A stretch of 64,000 bases of DNA from Dinoroseobacter sp049801095 (lineage in GTDB: Bacteria > Pseudomonadota > Alphaproteobacteria > Rhodobacterales > Rhodobacteraceae), in NCBI RefSeq assembly GCF_049801095.1, contig NZ_JBNAGH010000001.1:1054001-1118000 (forward strand), given 5' to 3'. Positions 7,919 through 17,677 of this stretch are shown here, in pieces. Numbering within the stretch: position 1 is the stretch's first letter; the number at the start of each line of letters is the position of its first letter. The notes under the pieces were generated by a model. It ran no database searches, was not told the DNA's origin, and worked only from the letters and a program-made list of their open reading frames with translations. Made by a program: the position numbers and the translations under genes.

Positions 7919-8935
7919 TCAGAATTGATCTTCGAATTTCTTCGCCAGATCCTCGATGTTCTCAGGCGGCCAGTCGAGGATATCCATCCCCAGATGCAGG
8001 CCCATGCCCGAGAGCACCTCCTTGATTTCGTTGAGCGACTTGCGGCCGAAATTCGGCGTGCGCAGCATCTCGGCTTCGGTTTTCTGAATCAGATCCCCGA
8101 TATAGACGATGTTGTCGTTCTTCAGGCAGTTCGCAGAGCGCACCGACAGCTCGAGCTCGTCGACCTTCTTGAGCAGGAGCGGGTTGAATTCCAGATCGTC
8201 TTCTTCGGTCTGGCTGCGCGCCGCTTCGGGCTCGTCGAAATTCACGAATACCGACAGCTGGTCCTGCAGGATCCGCGCGGCATAGGCCACAGCGTCGTCC
8301 GGGCTGACGGAACCATCTGTTTCGAGCTTGAGGGTCAGCTTGTCATAGTCGAGCACCTGGCCCTCACGGGTCGGCTGCACGTCATAGGAGACCTTCTTGA
8401 CCGGCGAGTAGATCGCATCGATCGGGATCAGGCCGATCGGCGCATCCTCCGGACGGTTCTTGTCCGCCGAGACATAGCCTTTGCCGGTGTTCACGATCAG
8501 CTCCATGAAGAGGTCTGCGCCGTCATCCAGGTGGCAGATCACGTGCTCGCGGTTCAGAACCTCGATGCCCGCGCTCTCGGAGATGTCGCCTGCGGTCACA
8601 ACCCGCGGCCCCTTGGCCGAGATCGAGACGCGCTTGGGCCCTTCGACTTCCATGCGCAGGGAGACCTGCTTGAGGTTGAGCACGATATCCGTGACATCCT
8701 CGCGCACGCCTGCGACGCTGGAAAACTCATGCAGGACGTTGTCGATCTGCACGCTGGTGATGGCCGCGCCTTGCAGCGAGGACATCAGAACCCGGCGCAG
8801 GGCGTTGCCCAGCGTCAGGCCAAACCCGCGCTCGAGCGGCTCTGCCACGACCGTGGCCTGCCGTGCGGGCTCATTGCCCGGCTTGACCTCAAGCTGGGTC
8901 GGTTTGATCAGTTCTTGCCAGTTCTTATGGATCAT
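7919..8935 (-). CDS. rpoA: DNA-directed RNA polymerase subunit alpha
   Basis: 338 aa. The N-terminal dimerisation domain begins MIHKNWQELIKP and contains ERGFGLTLGNALRRVLMSSL. After an acidic linker, the C-terminal domain has ELSVRSANCLKNDNIVYIGD and GRKSLNEIKEVL, which contact UP elements and activators. The start at 8935 matches alphaproteobacterial RpoA; upstream in-frame codons add a non-homologous extension. Confidence 0.97.
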   Translation of the reverse strand: MIHKNWQELIKPTQLEVKPGNEPARQATVVAEPLERGFGLTLGNALRRVLMSSLQGAAITSVQIDNVLHEFSSVAGVREDVTDIVLNLKQVSLRMEVEGPKRVSISAKGPRVVTAGDISESAGIEVLNREHVICHLDDGADLFMELIVNTGKGYVSADKNRPEDAPIGLIPIDAIYSPVKKVSYDVQPTREGQVLDYDKLTLKLETDGSVSPDDAVAYAARILQDQLSVFVNFDEPEAARSQTEEDDLEFNPLLLKKVDELELSVRSANCLKNDNIVYIGDLIQKTEAEMLRTPNFGRKSLNEIKEVLSGMGLHLGMDILDWPPENIEDLAKKFEDQF

Positions 8936-9050
8936 AGGTGTCGCCTCCATGCCTGTCTCCAGCGGTGATCCGTTGCCAGAGACGCCCGAGGTAAAAATGA
9001 CACCAAGGGCCACGGGTCATGCCGTGGCCCTCGGGTAGATAGTCTGTGCC

Positions 9051-9440
9051 TCAGACGCGGCGGCGCTTCGGCGGACGGCAGCCATTATGGGCAATCGGGG
9101 TCACGTCACGGATCGCCGTGATGTTGAACCCGACAGCGGCCAGAGCACGCAGCGCGCTCTCACGGCCGGAACCGGGACCCTGCACCTGAACCTCGAGCGT
9201 CTTCACGCCATGTTCCTGTGCTTTCTTGCCCGCGTCTTCGGCGGCCATCTGGGCGGCGTAGGGGGTGGACTTACGCGAGCCCTTGAAGCCCATCGTCCCT
9301 GCGGAGGACCACGAAATCGCGTTGCCCTGCACATCGGAGATGAGGATCTTGGTGTTGTTGAACGAGCTGTTCACATGCGCCACGCCTGCGGCGATGTTCT
9401 TGCGTTCCTTGCGCTTGGTGCGCTGCTTGTCACGTGCCAT
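9051..9440 (-). CDS. rpsK: 30S ribosomal protein S11
   Basis: 129 aa, typical length. Family blocks are HVNSSFNNTKILISDVQGN, the glycine-rich VQGPGSGRESALRAL and the C-terminal HNGCRPPKRRRV. S11 forms part of the platform near the mRNA exit. It lies 15 nt after rpsM. Confidence 0.97.
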   Translation of the reverse strand: MARDKQRTKRKERKNIAAGVAHVNSSFNNTKILISDVQGNAISWSSAGTMGFKGSRKSTPYAAQMAAEDAGKKAQEHGVKTLEVQVQGPGSGRESALRALAAVGFNITAIRDVTPIAHNGCRPPKRRRV

Positions 9441-9455
9441 ATCTGCGCCCTCCCC

Positions 9456-9824
9456 TTACTTCTTCTTGCCGGCAATGGCCTTCGCGGGGCCTTTGCGGGT
9501 GCGAGCGTTGGTGTGGGTGCGCTGACCGCGCACGGGCAGATTGCGGCGATGACGCAGACCGCGGTAGCAGCCCAGGTCCATCAGACGCTTGATGTTCATC
9601 TGGGTCTCGCGACGCAGGTCACCTTCGACGGTGTAGTTTGCGTCGATATGCTCGCGGATCGCGAGGATCTCACCATCGGAGAGCTCGTTGAGACGGCGGG
9701 TCTCGTCGATACCGACCGCTTCGCAGATCGCTTTCGCGGAGCTGGGGCCGATCCCGGTGATATAGGTGAGGGCGATGGGTGCGCGCTTGCCCGTGGGCAG
9801 GTTCACGCCAGCGATACGTGCCAA
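9456..9824 (-). CDS. rpsM: 30S ribosomal protein S13 (TTG start)
   Basis: 122 aa, the usual alphaproteobacterial length. S13 (ARIAGVNLPTGKRAPIALTY ... RGQRTHTNARTRKG) contacts the large subunit and P-site tRNA. No ATG lies at the homologous N-terminus: the codon before ARIAGV is TTG, preceded by AAAGGA at a 7-8 nt spacing, so TTG is taken as the initiator. Longer readings from upstream codons would add a non-homologous N-terminal tail. First gene of the alpha operon. Confidence 0.93.
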   Translation of the reverse strand: MARIAGVNLPTGKRAPIALTYITGIGPSSAKAICEAVGIDETRRLNELSDGEILAIREHIDANYTVEGDLRRETQMNIKRLMDLGCYRGLRHRRNLPVRGQRTHTNARTRKGPAKAIAGKKK

Positions 9825-9878
9825 ATCGTCTTTCCTTTTCGTTGCGGTTCCGTGGTTCCAGAACCTTTTTTCACAACC

Positions 9879-9903
9879 AAAAGCCCGTGGAGGCTCCACG
9901 GGC
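9879..9903 (-). terminator. Terminator-like hairpin between adk and rpsM
   Basis: Perfect 9-bp stem GCCCGTGGA/TCCACGGGC with a 3-nt spacer, followed on the minus strand by TTTTGG. It lies 83 nt past the adk stop and about 55 nt before rpsM. It either ends the rplO-secY-adk transcript or acts as an attenuator for the alpha operon. The T run is short, so termination may be partial. Confidence 0.6.
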
Positions 9904-9947
9904 CCGGACCGGGACTTGCGGGCGAGGAATCGCCCATCCCGGGATGC

Positions 9948-9980
9948 GTTGACCTAGGCCCGTTCAGACCGGAGGTCAAC
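9948..9980 (-). promoter_or_regulatory. Candidate promoter / inverted repeat upstream of rpsM
   Basis: Inverted repeat GTTGACC-19-GGTCAAC just after the adk stop. On the minus strand its outer half gives TTGACC (9979-9974) as a possible -35, with TAGGTC 17 bp further on as a weak -10. A promoter here would sit upstream of the hairpin at 9879-9903. The repeat may simply be a structural element. Confidence 0.3.
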
Positions 9981-9985
9981 CCAAT

Positions 9986-10563
9986 TCAAATGCTGTCAAG
10001 AGTTTTCTTGATCTCGCCTGCAACCGTCTCGATCTCGGCCAGGCCATCCACGGCCCGCAGGGCCTTGTGGGCGTGATAATACCCGATCAGCGGCGAGGTC
10101 TTTTTGTAGTATTCGATGAGCCGTTTCTTGAGGCTTTCCTCATTGTCATCGGCCCGCACAGGCTGCCCTGCGGCGGCGGCTTCCTTGGCGCGGTTGACGA
10201 TCCGGTCCACCAGAACATCGTCATTCACGGCCAGCTCGATAACGCAATCGAGGCTCTGCCCCGTCTTCTCCAGCAGCGCGCCCAGAGCATCCGCCTGGCC
10301 CAGCGTGCGCGGGAAGCCGTCAAAGATAAACCCGTTCCCCTCGGAGGACTCCAGCTTCTCTTCGATCAGGCCGATCACGATCTCATCGGTGACAAGCCCA
10401 CCGGAATCCATGATCGCGGCGACCTTCTGGCCCATCTCCGTGCCGGAGGCCCGCGCCTCCCGCAGCATGTCACCCGTGGAGAGCTGGACCATGCCGCGCT
10501 CGCTCACAAGCCGCGCGGCTTGCGTTCCTTTACCGGCCCCCGGAGGCCCAAGCAGAATAATGT

Positions 10564-10567
<4 letters not shown>
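9986..10567 (-). CDS. adk: Adenylate kinase (short form)
   Basis: 193 aa, catalysing ATP + AMP to 2 ADP. P-loop GPPGAGKGT at residues 7-15, AMP-binding QLSTGDMLR, and the FDGFPRTLGQAD motif. The lid is the short version lacking the Zn/Cys loop, which explains the length below the 214 aa of long forms. Its ATG overlaps the secY stop by 4 nt; the secY-adk order is standard in the spc region. Confidence 0.96.
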
Positions 10568-11925
<1,358 letters not shown>

Positions 11926-11968
11926 ATCTCGTTCCTCGGGGCCGTATCAAAGGCGTCTTAATGAACAA

Positions 11969-11999
11969 CGCCGCCAAACCGTTTCCCGGTCAGGCGGCG
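11969..11999 (-). other. Hairpin in the rplO-secY gap
   Basis: Interrupted stem CGCCGCC / GGCGGCG with an inner ACCG/CGGT pair, in the 124-nt gap before secY. No T run follows on the minus strand, so a processing or leader structure is more likely than a terminator. Confidence 0.35.
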
Positions 12000-12049
12000 A
12001 TGGAAAACTGATATCAGATGTAAGGGCCGCTCTGGCCGCTCACAACCGG

Positions 12050-12523
12050 TTACGCAGCCGCCTGCGCAGATGTGACCGAAAGGGAGCCACCGGCCTTCTC
12101 AACCGCGTCCACGGCGGATTTGGAGGCGCCGGTCACGGTCAGCTCGACCTTGGAGGTCAGCTCACCCTTGGCCAGAACGCGCACACCGTCGAGCTTGCGA
12201 CGGATCAGGCCGGAGGCCAGCAGTGTGTCCTCGGTGATCGGTGCGGAGGCGTCGAGCTTGCCGGCTTCGATGAATTTCTGGATCAGGCCCAGGTTCACCA
12301 CGGCGAACTTCTTGCGGTTCGGCTTATTGAACCCGCGCTTCGGAAGGCGCTGGTAGAGCGGCATCTGGCCACCCTCGTAGCCATTGATCGCCACACCCGA
12401 GCGGGACTTCTGACCCTTGATACCACGGCCACCGGTCTTACCCGTGCCGGAGCCCGGACCACGGCCGATGCGCTTGCGGGGTTTGGTTGCGCCGGGATTG
12501 TCGCGCAGTTCGTTGAGTTTCAT
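12050..12523 (-). CDS. rplO: 50S ribosomal protein L15
   Basis: 157 aa. Starts MKLNELRDNPGATKPRKRIG with the glycine-rich GRGPGSGTGKTGGRG stretch and a GYEGGQMPLYQRLPKRGF block. AAGGAG lies 7 nt before the ATG. An upstream in-frame reading extends through non-homologous sequence and was rejected. Unlike the canonical spc order, rplO is separated from rpmD by 1.8 kb holding two accessory genes, and it has its own promoter. Confidence 0.96.
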   Translation of the reverse strand: MKLNELRDNPGATKPRKRIGRGPGSGTGKTGGRGIKGQKSRSGVAINGYEGGQMPLYQRLPKRGFNKPNRKKFAVVNLGLIQKFIEAGKLDASAPITEDTLLASGLIRRKLDGVRVLAKGELTSKVELTVTGASKSAVDAVEKAGGSLSVTSAQAAA

Positions 12524-12891
12524 ATCGCTTCTCCTTGCCGGATGCGGGGATCGAAGCGAAAGCCCCCGACCTCGGCGTTTCTTAATTGTTTTAGACTCGG
12601 GTCCTGAGACCACCGGGGGCGTATACGCGGGCGCGCGCCATGGTTCAAGCCCTTCCGGCTCTGGCGCGCGCAGATGCCCCCACTCGGGCCAGCACGTCGA
12701 CCAACCCCGGCGCATCCGGGGTCCGTTCGCCTTGGTCCGCTGGCCGGGACCGCAAGGGCCGCCGCGCCTCGCATTCGCGCCAAGAGAGCGCCCCGGCACA
12801 TCTGCAATGCGGCAGTGCAGCGGGAAAAATCCTTGTCGCAAAGGGGGCTAGCGTGTCACGCTGCCCGCCTATCGAAGACGGAGAATAGCCA
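12524..12891. other. Divergent intergenic region, rplO / lipoprotein gene
   Basis: 368 bp between two divergent genes. The half near rplO holds the rplO promoter and a roughly 90-nt leader. The half near the lipoprotein gene shows no promoter I could score confidently. Confidence 0.6.
12620..12648 (-). promoter_or_regulatory. rplO promoter
   Basis: Minus strand TTGAAC (12648-12643), 17-bp spacer, TATACG (12625-12620). This would give a leader of about 90 nt before rplO and lets rplO-secY-adk be transcribed independently of the interrupted spc operon. Confidence 0.6.
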
Positions 12892-13242
12892 ATGAAGTAT
12901 TTCATAGCCACCATTGCAACTGCCTGTGTCCTCAGCGCGTGCGCACCCACGGAAGAGATGTCCATGGCCAGCGCGGTCGACCCGTTCATCGGCAAGAGCC
13001 TCGTTGCCGCCGATGGCACCACCTTCAAGTTCATGTCCGATGGCTCGGTCGGTGGCATGTTGGGCGGCGAAGAGATTGTGGGCACCTACACAGTGGATGG
13101 CGCCGAGATCTGCAGCACCTATAGCGCGCCGGAGCGCCTTACTGGTCGCGAGTTCTGCTCGATCCCGGATATCGATGGAGAGAGTGTCGTCTTTAACCGG
13201 CGCGATGGCAGCCAGTCGGCAGTCTACAACATACAAGGGTGA
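12892..13242 (+). CDS. Small secreted lipoprotein, paralogue of the one at 25 kb
   Basis: 116 aa. A short signal peptide ends in the lipobox LSAC (Cys17 predicted to be acylated). The mature part contains DGTTFKFMSDGS, GTYTVDGAEIC and FCSIPDIDGESVVF, with two conserved cysteines beyond the lipobox. The same order of motifs (GK-L, DGS--G, GT--V, two Cys, IDG-V-F) occurs in the lipoprotein at 25.0 kb, so the two are paralogues. No known domain was recognised. The gene is convergent with a VPLPA-lectin gene. GGAG precedes the ATG by 8 nt. Confidence 0.78.
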   Translation: MKYFIATIATACVLSACAPTEEMSMASAVDPFIGKSLVAADGTTFKFMSDGSVGGMLGGEEIVGTYTVDGAEICSTYSAPERLTGREFCSIPDIDGESVVFNRRDGSQSAVYNIQG

Positions 13243-13280
13243 ACCGCCCCTTCGCGGTGGCTGCGTGCCGCCCACAGGAA

Positions 13281-13310
13281 AACGCCCCGGATCTCCGGGG
13301 CGTTGTCTTT
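13281..13310 (+). terminator. Terminator of the 13-kb lipoprotein gene
   Basis: Perfect 10-bp stem aacgccccgg/ccggggcgtt with loop ATCT and a following gtctttttt on the plus strand. It lies between two convergent genes. The minus-strand flank is only weakly T-rich, so it mainly serves the lipoprotein gene. Confidence 0.88.
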
Positions 13311-13341
13311 TTTGGATGTCTCTTGCGGTGCTGACCTAGGT

Positions 13342-14115
13342 TCAGCGCTGGCGGCGTCGCAGCAGCCCCAGGGCGCCGATACCCAGCATCGCCAAGGGCA
13401 AGGAGGCAGGGATCGGAATGGGCGCCACATGGAGGTCTAAGCTCCGGACCTGATGCAGGTTGCTCGCCCCGCCCGTCGACCCGGTGAAGCCGAAATAGGC
13501 CTGAGGGCCCACGATATCGAAAAGATCGAGATCGGCGGAGACAAGGCTCGTGCCCGGCTTCACATCGGTCGTGGCAGCAAACACATCGAGGGTCGTGCCG
13601 TCATACTCGACCCAGGCAAAAAGGGCGTCCGTCGTCTCAATCGTGAAACCCGGCGTGCCCGTGGCGATCGAGGTGACGCTGCCATTCAGGTTGATCCCCA
13701 CATGGTTCCCGTCCGGATCGGCGAACTGAGTGTTTTGCCAAGTGTCGAACTCCACCCCGACACTTTTGGTGATCCCCTCATAGCCAATCCCACCTCCATT
13801 GAAGCCCTGGGCGACGGGCCCGGCGGGTGCGTTCTGCACCACAAAGACGATCCCATCGGCGCCCCCGCCCCGCGGGTTCGAGAAACTGAGCTCGAAGGCT
13901 GCGGAAAACGCTGTCTGCCCGGTTATCGCAATCGGCGTGTCAAGAAAGGCGGAGCCGTTCTGATAATCCACGGACTCGGTCAGGGTCAGCGTGTCCTCAG
14001 CCGCATTGAGTGACGCATTGCCGTTCAGTTGCAGGTCGCTGAACGGCACCGGGGCCGACTGGGCCGCACTTGCCGCGAGAATGAACGCCGCGCTGAGCAA
14101 AGAAAATCTGTACAT
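13342..14115 (-). CDS. Legume-lectin-like protein with VPLPA-CTERM sorting signal
   Basis: 257 aa exported protein. A signal peptide (MYRFSLLSAAFILAASAAQS) is followed by an L-type lectin-like beta-sandwich (DGIVFVVQN, GVEFDTWQN, DPDGNHVGIN, GFTGSTGG). The C-terminus is a tripartite sorting signal: IPIPASLPL, a hydrophobic helix, then the basic LLRRRQR. Such PEP-CTERM/VPLPA tails are processed by an exosortase; none is encoded in the window. The ATG at 14115 was chosen over an in-frame TTG four codons upstream because it opens the signal peptide. It is convergent with the lipoprotein gene. Confidence 0.82.
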   Translation of the reverse strand: MYRFSLLSAAFILAASAAQSAPVPFSDLQLNGNASLNAAEDTLTLTESVDYQNGSAFLDTPIAITGQTAFSAAFELSFSNPRGGGADGIVFVVQNAPAGPVAQGFNGGGIGYEGITKSVGVEFDTWQNTQFADPDGNHVGINLNGSVTSIATGTPGFTIETTDALFAWVEYDGTTLDVFAATTDVKPGTSLVSADLDLFDIVGPQAYFGFTGSTGGASNLHQVRSLDLHVAPIPIPASLPLAMLGIGALGLLRRRQR

Positions 14116-14229
14116 GGCAAAATCCAATCGATGAAAAAAGTGCCATGGAGTTGGGCATGGAATGCTCGCTCAGTCAACAATTGCTCCAATCCGGCGGGAC
14201 CGTCGCCGGTATCGACGCCCGGATGCGAA

Positions 14230-14258
14230 AAAGGCCCCGCAGGATCTGCGGGGCCTTT
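14230..14258 (-). terminator. Terminator after rpmD, splitting the spc operon
   Basis: 13-bp stem aaaggccccgcag/ctgcggggccttt with a 3-nt loop and a following TTTTTC on the minus strand. It lies 35 nt past the rpmD stop and should stop the long spc transcript before the accessory island and rplO. Confidence 0.9.
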
Positions 14259-14293
14259 ATTCGGTGCCTCAAGGCTTGGGTCAGGCGGGTGCC

Positions 14294-14482
14294 TTAGCCC
14301 TTTTCCTCGAGGATTTCGACCATGTGCGGGATCTTGTTGATCATGCCGCGGACAGCAGGCGTGTCCTCCAGCTCGCGCACGCGGTGCATCTTGTTGAGGC
14401 CCAGGCCGATCAGCGTCTGGCGCTGCTTTTCCGGGCGGCGGATCGGGGAGCCGATCTGCTTGATGACGATGGTTTTTGCCAT
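14294..14482 (-). CDS. rpmD: 50S ribosomal protein L30
   Basis: 62 aa, typical length. TIVIKQIGSPIRRPEKQRQT and LIGLGLNKMHRV are the conserved L30 core. Last gene of the rpmC-to-rpmD unit, 12 nt after rpsE and just before a strong terminator. Confidence 0.96.
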   Translation of the reverse strand: MAKTIVIKQIGSPIRRPEKQRQTLIGLGLNKMHRVRELEDTPAVRGMINKIPHMVEILEEKG

Positions 14483-14494
14483 GTCCCGTTCTCC

Positions 14495-15064
14495 TTAGGC
14501 TTCGGCCGGCTCGGCGGCCGCCTCGGTTTCCGGCTTCTTGAGGATGTCAGACACCTTCTTGCCGCGACGCTGCGCGACCATGCGGGGGCTGGTTTCCTTC
14601 GTCAGGCCGTTCAGCGTGGCGCGGATCATGTTGTAGGGGTTCTGGGAGCCGATGGACTTCGCCACCACGTCCTGAACACCCAGCATTTCGAACACGGCAC
14701 GCATCGGACCACCGGCGATGATCCCGGTACCTTGCGGAGCGGTCCGCATCATGACCTTGCCGGCGCCGTGGCGGCCTTCCATGTCATGGTGCAGGGTCCG
14801 GCCTTCACGCAGGGGCACGCGGATCATCTGACGCTTGGCCTGCTCGGTGGCCTTGCGGATCGCCTCGGGCACCTCTTTGGCCTTGCCCTTGCCGAAGCCG
14901 ACACGGCCCCGCTGGTCGCCAACGACAACAAGCGCGGCGAAGCCGAAACGCTTACCGCCCTTAACGGTCTTGGACACACGGTTGATCGCGACCAGACGGT
15001 CTGCGAATTCCGGGGTCTCATCGCGGTCTTCGCGACGTCCCCGACGGTTCTCACGCTCTGCCAT
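14495..15064 (-). CDS. rpsE: 30S ribosomal protein S5
   Basis: 189 aa. The N-terminal double-stranded-RNA-binding fold contains RVSKTVKGGKRFGFAALVVV; the C-terminal half has GTGIIAGGPMRAVFEMLGVQ. S5 lies near the mRNA entry channel and affects decoding accuracy. The start at 15064 follows GAGG. An upstream TTG/ATG would add six residues. Confidence 0.96.
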   Translation of the reverse strand: MAERENRRGRREDRDETPEFADRLVAINRVSKTVKGGKRFGFAALVVVGDQRGRVGFGKGKAKEVPEAIRKATEQAKRQMIRVPLREGRTLHHDMEGRHGAGKVMMRTAPQGTGIIAGGPMRAVFEMLGVQDVVAKSIGSQNPYNMIRATLNGLTKETSPRMVAQRRGKKVSDILKKPETEAAAEPAEA

Positions 15065-15160
15065 AGAGGCCTCCTTGAGCAAATATTGTCTCGATCCCAG
15101 TGACGAGCACTTGCCTGTCCCGGATCATCGAGGGCGCCCCGCCGGAGCGCCCTGCAAGTC

Positions 15161-15520
15161 TTAGAACTTCAGACCACCTTCGCGGGCGGCGTCGGCCAGA
15201 GCCTTGACCTTCCCGTGAAAGAGGAAGCCGCCACGGTCGAAGTAGCACTCTTCGACACCGGCCTTCTTGGCCCGTTCGGCAATCGCCGCACCCACCTTGG
15301 CGGAGGCTTCGACATTGTTCTTGCCGACGACGCCCAGATCCTTCTCGAGGGTCGAGGCGGAGGCCAGAGTGCGCCCTTCCAGATCGTCGATCAGCTGAAC
15401 GCTGATGTTCTTGCCGGAGCGGTGCACGGACAGGCGCGGACGCCCGTCTGCCATTTTCTTCAGTTTGTTCCGAACGCGCAGGCGGCGCTTCAAGAACAGG
15501 TCTCGTTTGCTGTTTGCCAT
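15161..15520 (-). CDS. rplR: 50S ribosomal protein L18
   Basis: 119 aa. Basic N-terminus LFLKRRLRVRNKLKK, then RPRLSVHRSGKNISVQLIDD and the C-terminal FDRGGFLFHGKVKALADAAR. L18 binds 5S rRNA with L5 and L25. Confidence 0.96.
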   Translation of the reverse strand: MANSKRDLFLKRRLRVRNKLKKMADGRPRLSVHRSGKNISVQLIDDLEGRTLASASTLEKDLGVVGKNNVEASAKVGAAIAERAKKAGVEECYFDRGGFLFHGKVKALADAAREGGLKF

Positions 15521-15531
15521 TTTTCGCGTCC

Positions 15532-16065
15532 TTACTTCTTCTTGCCTTCCTTACGGAAGATGAACTCGCCCTTATAGCGGATCCCTTTGCCCTTGTAGGG
15601 CTCGGGCTTACGCCAATCGCGGATATTGGCCGCGACCTGACCGACGAGTTGCTCATCCGTACCCTCGATCACGATCTCGGTGACCTTCGGGCAGGTGACG
15701 GTGACGCCCGCGGGGACGTCGTAGTTCACCTCATGGGAGAGGCCGAGGTTCAGCTTCAGGGTGTTGCCCTGCATCTGCGCCCGGTAACCCACACCCTGGA
15801 TTTCCAGCTCTTTCTTGAAGCCTTCGGTGGAGCCCTTCACCAGGTTTGCAACCATGGTGCGGGACATCCCCCACTGCTGGCGCGCGCGCTTGGACTTGCC
15901 GCGCGGCTCAACGGTGACGACGTTGTCTTCGACCTTGAGGGTCACGTCGTCGGTGGCGGTGAAGCTGCGGGTGGCCTTGGGCCCCTTCACTTCGATGGTC
16001 TGGCCGGACACGGAGGCGGTAACACCTGCGGGCAGCTCGACCGGTTTTTTACCAATACGGGACAT
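15532..16065 (-). CDS. rplF: 50S ribosomal protein L6
   Basis: 177 aa. Starts MSRIGKKPVELPAGV; two tandem L6 folds; the C-terminal signature KPEPYKGKGIRYKGE is intact. L6 lies near the GTPase-associated centre. Confidence 0.97.
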   Translation of the reverse strand: MSRIGKKPVELPAGVTASVSGQTIEVKGPKATRSFTATDDVTLKVEDNVVTVEPRGKSKRARQQWGMSRTMVANLVKGSTEGFKKELEIQGVGYRAQMQGNTLKLNLGLSHEVNYDVPAGVTVTCPKVTEIVIEGTDEQLVGQVAANIRDWRKPEPYKGKGIRYKGEFIFRKEGKKK

Positions 16066-16077
16066 CGCAGGACCTCC

Positions 16078-16470
16078 TTAGAAGACCGTGCAAAGCACTT
16101 CGCCGCCAACATTGGCAGAGCGTGCATTTGCATCCGACATGACACCGCGCGGCGTGGAGACGATGGAAACACCCAGGCCCTGACGGACCGAGGGGATCTC
16201 TTTCGAACCCATATAGACGCGACGGCCGGGCTTGGAGACGCGCTTGAGCTCACGGATCACCGGAACGCCTTCGTAGTATTTCAGGCTGATTTCCAGTTCC
16301 GGGTGCTTGCTGTCCTCGACCTTGTCATAGCCACGGATGTAGCCTTCGTCGGTCAGAACATCGAGCACCCAAGCGCGCAGTTTGGACGCCGGAGTGCGGA
16401 CGGTGGACTTGCCACGCATCTGCGCATTCCGGATACGGGTCAGCATATCGCCGAGAGGATCGTTCATCAT
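16078..16470 (-). CDS. rpsH: 30S ribosomal protein S8
   Basis: 130 aa. N-terminal NDPLGDMLTRIRNAQ and C-terminal STPRGVMSDANARSANVGGE are canonical. Two adjacent ATG codons are possible starts; the first is given. S8 binds 16S helix 21 and in E. coli represses the spc operon. Confidence 0.97.
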   Translation of the reverse strand: MMNDPLGDMLTRIRNAQMRGKSTVRTPASKLRAWVLDVLTDEGYIRGYDKVEDSKHPELEISLKYYEGVPVIRELKRVSKPGRRVYMGSKEIPSVRQGLGVSIVSTPRGVMSDANARSANVGGEVLCTVF

Positions 16471-16483
16471 GGTCTAACCCTCC

Positions 16484-16789
16484 TTACCAGCTGGACTTCA
16501 CGAGGCCAGGGATCTGACCTGCGGAGCCGAGGTCGCGCAGGGCGATCCGGCTGATTTTCAGCTTGCGGTAGTAAGCGTGCGGACGGCCCGTGAGCTGGCA
16601 ACGGTTGTGCAGCCGGGTCGCCGAGCTGTTGCGCGGCAGTTCAGCGAGCTTCAGGCGCGCCTTGAAGCGCTCTTCCATCGGCTTGCTCTCGTCATTCGCG
16701 ATCTCTTTGAGCGCGGCCCGCTTGGCGGCGTATTTCGCCACCAGCTTCTCGCGCTTCTTTTCGCGTTCGATCATTGCTTTTTTAGCCAT
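16484..16789 (-). CDS. rpsN: 30S ribosomal protein S14 (zinc-free type)
   Basis: 101 aa, the long form without the CxxC zinc ribbon. Conserved LPRNSSATRLHNRCQLTGRP and the C-terminal LGSAGQIPGLVKSSW are present. The single Cys in HNRCQ is normal for this form. Confidence 0.97.
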   Translation of the reverse strand: MAKKAMIEREKKREKLVAKYAAKRAALKEIANDESKPMEERFKARLKLAELPRNSSATRLHNRCQLTGRPHAYYRKLKISRIALRDLGSAGQIPGLVKSSW

Positions 16790-16807
16790 ATCAGTCTCTC
16801 CCGCGCG

Positions 16808-17371
16808 TCACGAGTTGAAGGGCATGTTGAAATGCTTCAACAGCGCTTTCGCTTCCGCGTCGTTTGCCGCGGTGGTGCAGATAATGATGTCCAGACCCCA
16901 GACCTCATCGACCTTGTCGAAGTTGATCTCGGGGAAAACGATGTGCTCCTTCATGCCCATGGCGTAGTTGCCACGGCCATCGAACGCCGTGCCTTTGACG
17001 CCGCGGAAGTCGCGGATCCGGGGCATGGCGATCGTGATCAGACGATCGAGGAATTCGTACATCCGGTCCCCACGCAGGGTCACCTTGGCACCGAGCGGCA
17101 TGTCTTCCCGAACCCGGAAGCCCGCGATGGACTTCTTGGCTTTGGTGATCATCGCCTTCTGACCAGCGATCGCGGTCAGGTCTTCCTGAGCCGATTTCGC
17201 CTTCTTGCTGTCTTTGACAGCTTCGGCACCACAGCCAATGTTGAGAACGATCTTCTCAAGGCCGGGGATCATCATGTCGTTCTTGTAACCGAACTCTTCC
17301 TTCATGGCGGCGCGGATCTTCTCCGCATAGGCCACCTTCAGGCGCGGTGTATAGGTTGCAGCGTCCAGCAT
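16808..17371 (-). CDS. rplE: 50S ribosomal protein L5
   Basis: 187 aa. Conserved blocks are IPGLEKIVLNIGCG, RVREDMPLGAKVTLRGDRMY, the P-site loop RDFRGVKGTAFDGRGNYAMG, and the C-terminal FNMPF. L5 binds 5S rRNA and P-site tRNA. Its ATG overlaps the rplX stop by 1 nt (TGATG). Confidence 0.97.
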   Translation of the reverse strand: MLDAATYTPRLKVAYAEKIRAAMKEEFGYKNDMMIPGLEKIVLNIGCGAEAVKDSKKAKSAQEDLTAIAGQKAMITKAKKSIAGFRVREDMPLGAKVTLRGDRMYEFLDRLITIAMPRIRDFRGVKGTAFDGRGNYAMGMKEHIVFPEINFDKVDEVWGLDIIICTTAANDAEAKALLKHFNMPFNS

Positions 17372-17676
17372 CAGACAGCCTCCCCAGTGGTCTTGGCGAA
17401 ACGGACCTTCTTGCCGTCTTCCTCACGGAAGCCAACGCGGGTCGGTTTGCCGTTGCTGTCCAGAAGCGCCAGATTGCTCAGGTCGATCGGCATGGCCTGG
17501 GGCAGACGCCCGCCCTGAGAGTTCTGGGACTGCTTGGCGTGGCGGATGGCGATGTTCAGCCCGTCCACAACAGCCTTGCCGGTCTTCGGGGACACGGAGG
17601 AAATCTCACCCTCTTTGCCCTTGTCCTTGCCAGCGAGCACGACGACCTTGTCGCCTTTTTTCAGTTTCGCAGCCAT
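17371..17676 (-). CDS. rplX: 50S ribosomal protein L24
   Basis: 101 aa. The N-terminal KOW motif KKGDKVVVLAGKDKGKEGEI is typical. L24 initiates large-subunit assembly by binding the 5' end of 23S rRNA. Confidence 0.97.
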   Translation of the reverse strand: MAAKLKKGDKVVVLAGKDKGKEGEISSVSPKTGKAVVDGLNIAIRHAKQSQNSQGGRLPQAMPIDLSNLALLDSNGKPTRVGFREEDGKKVRFAKTTGEAV

Positions 17677-17677
17677 C

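Noticed and set aside
12562..12620. GCCCCCG/CGGGGGC stem as an rplO leader attenuator
   Set aside because: The distal arm lies at or upstream of the predicted transcription start, so the stem would not be in the mRNA.
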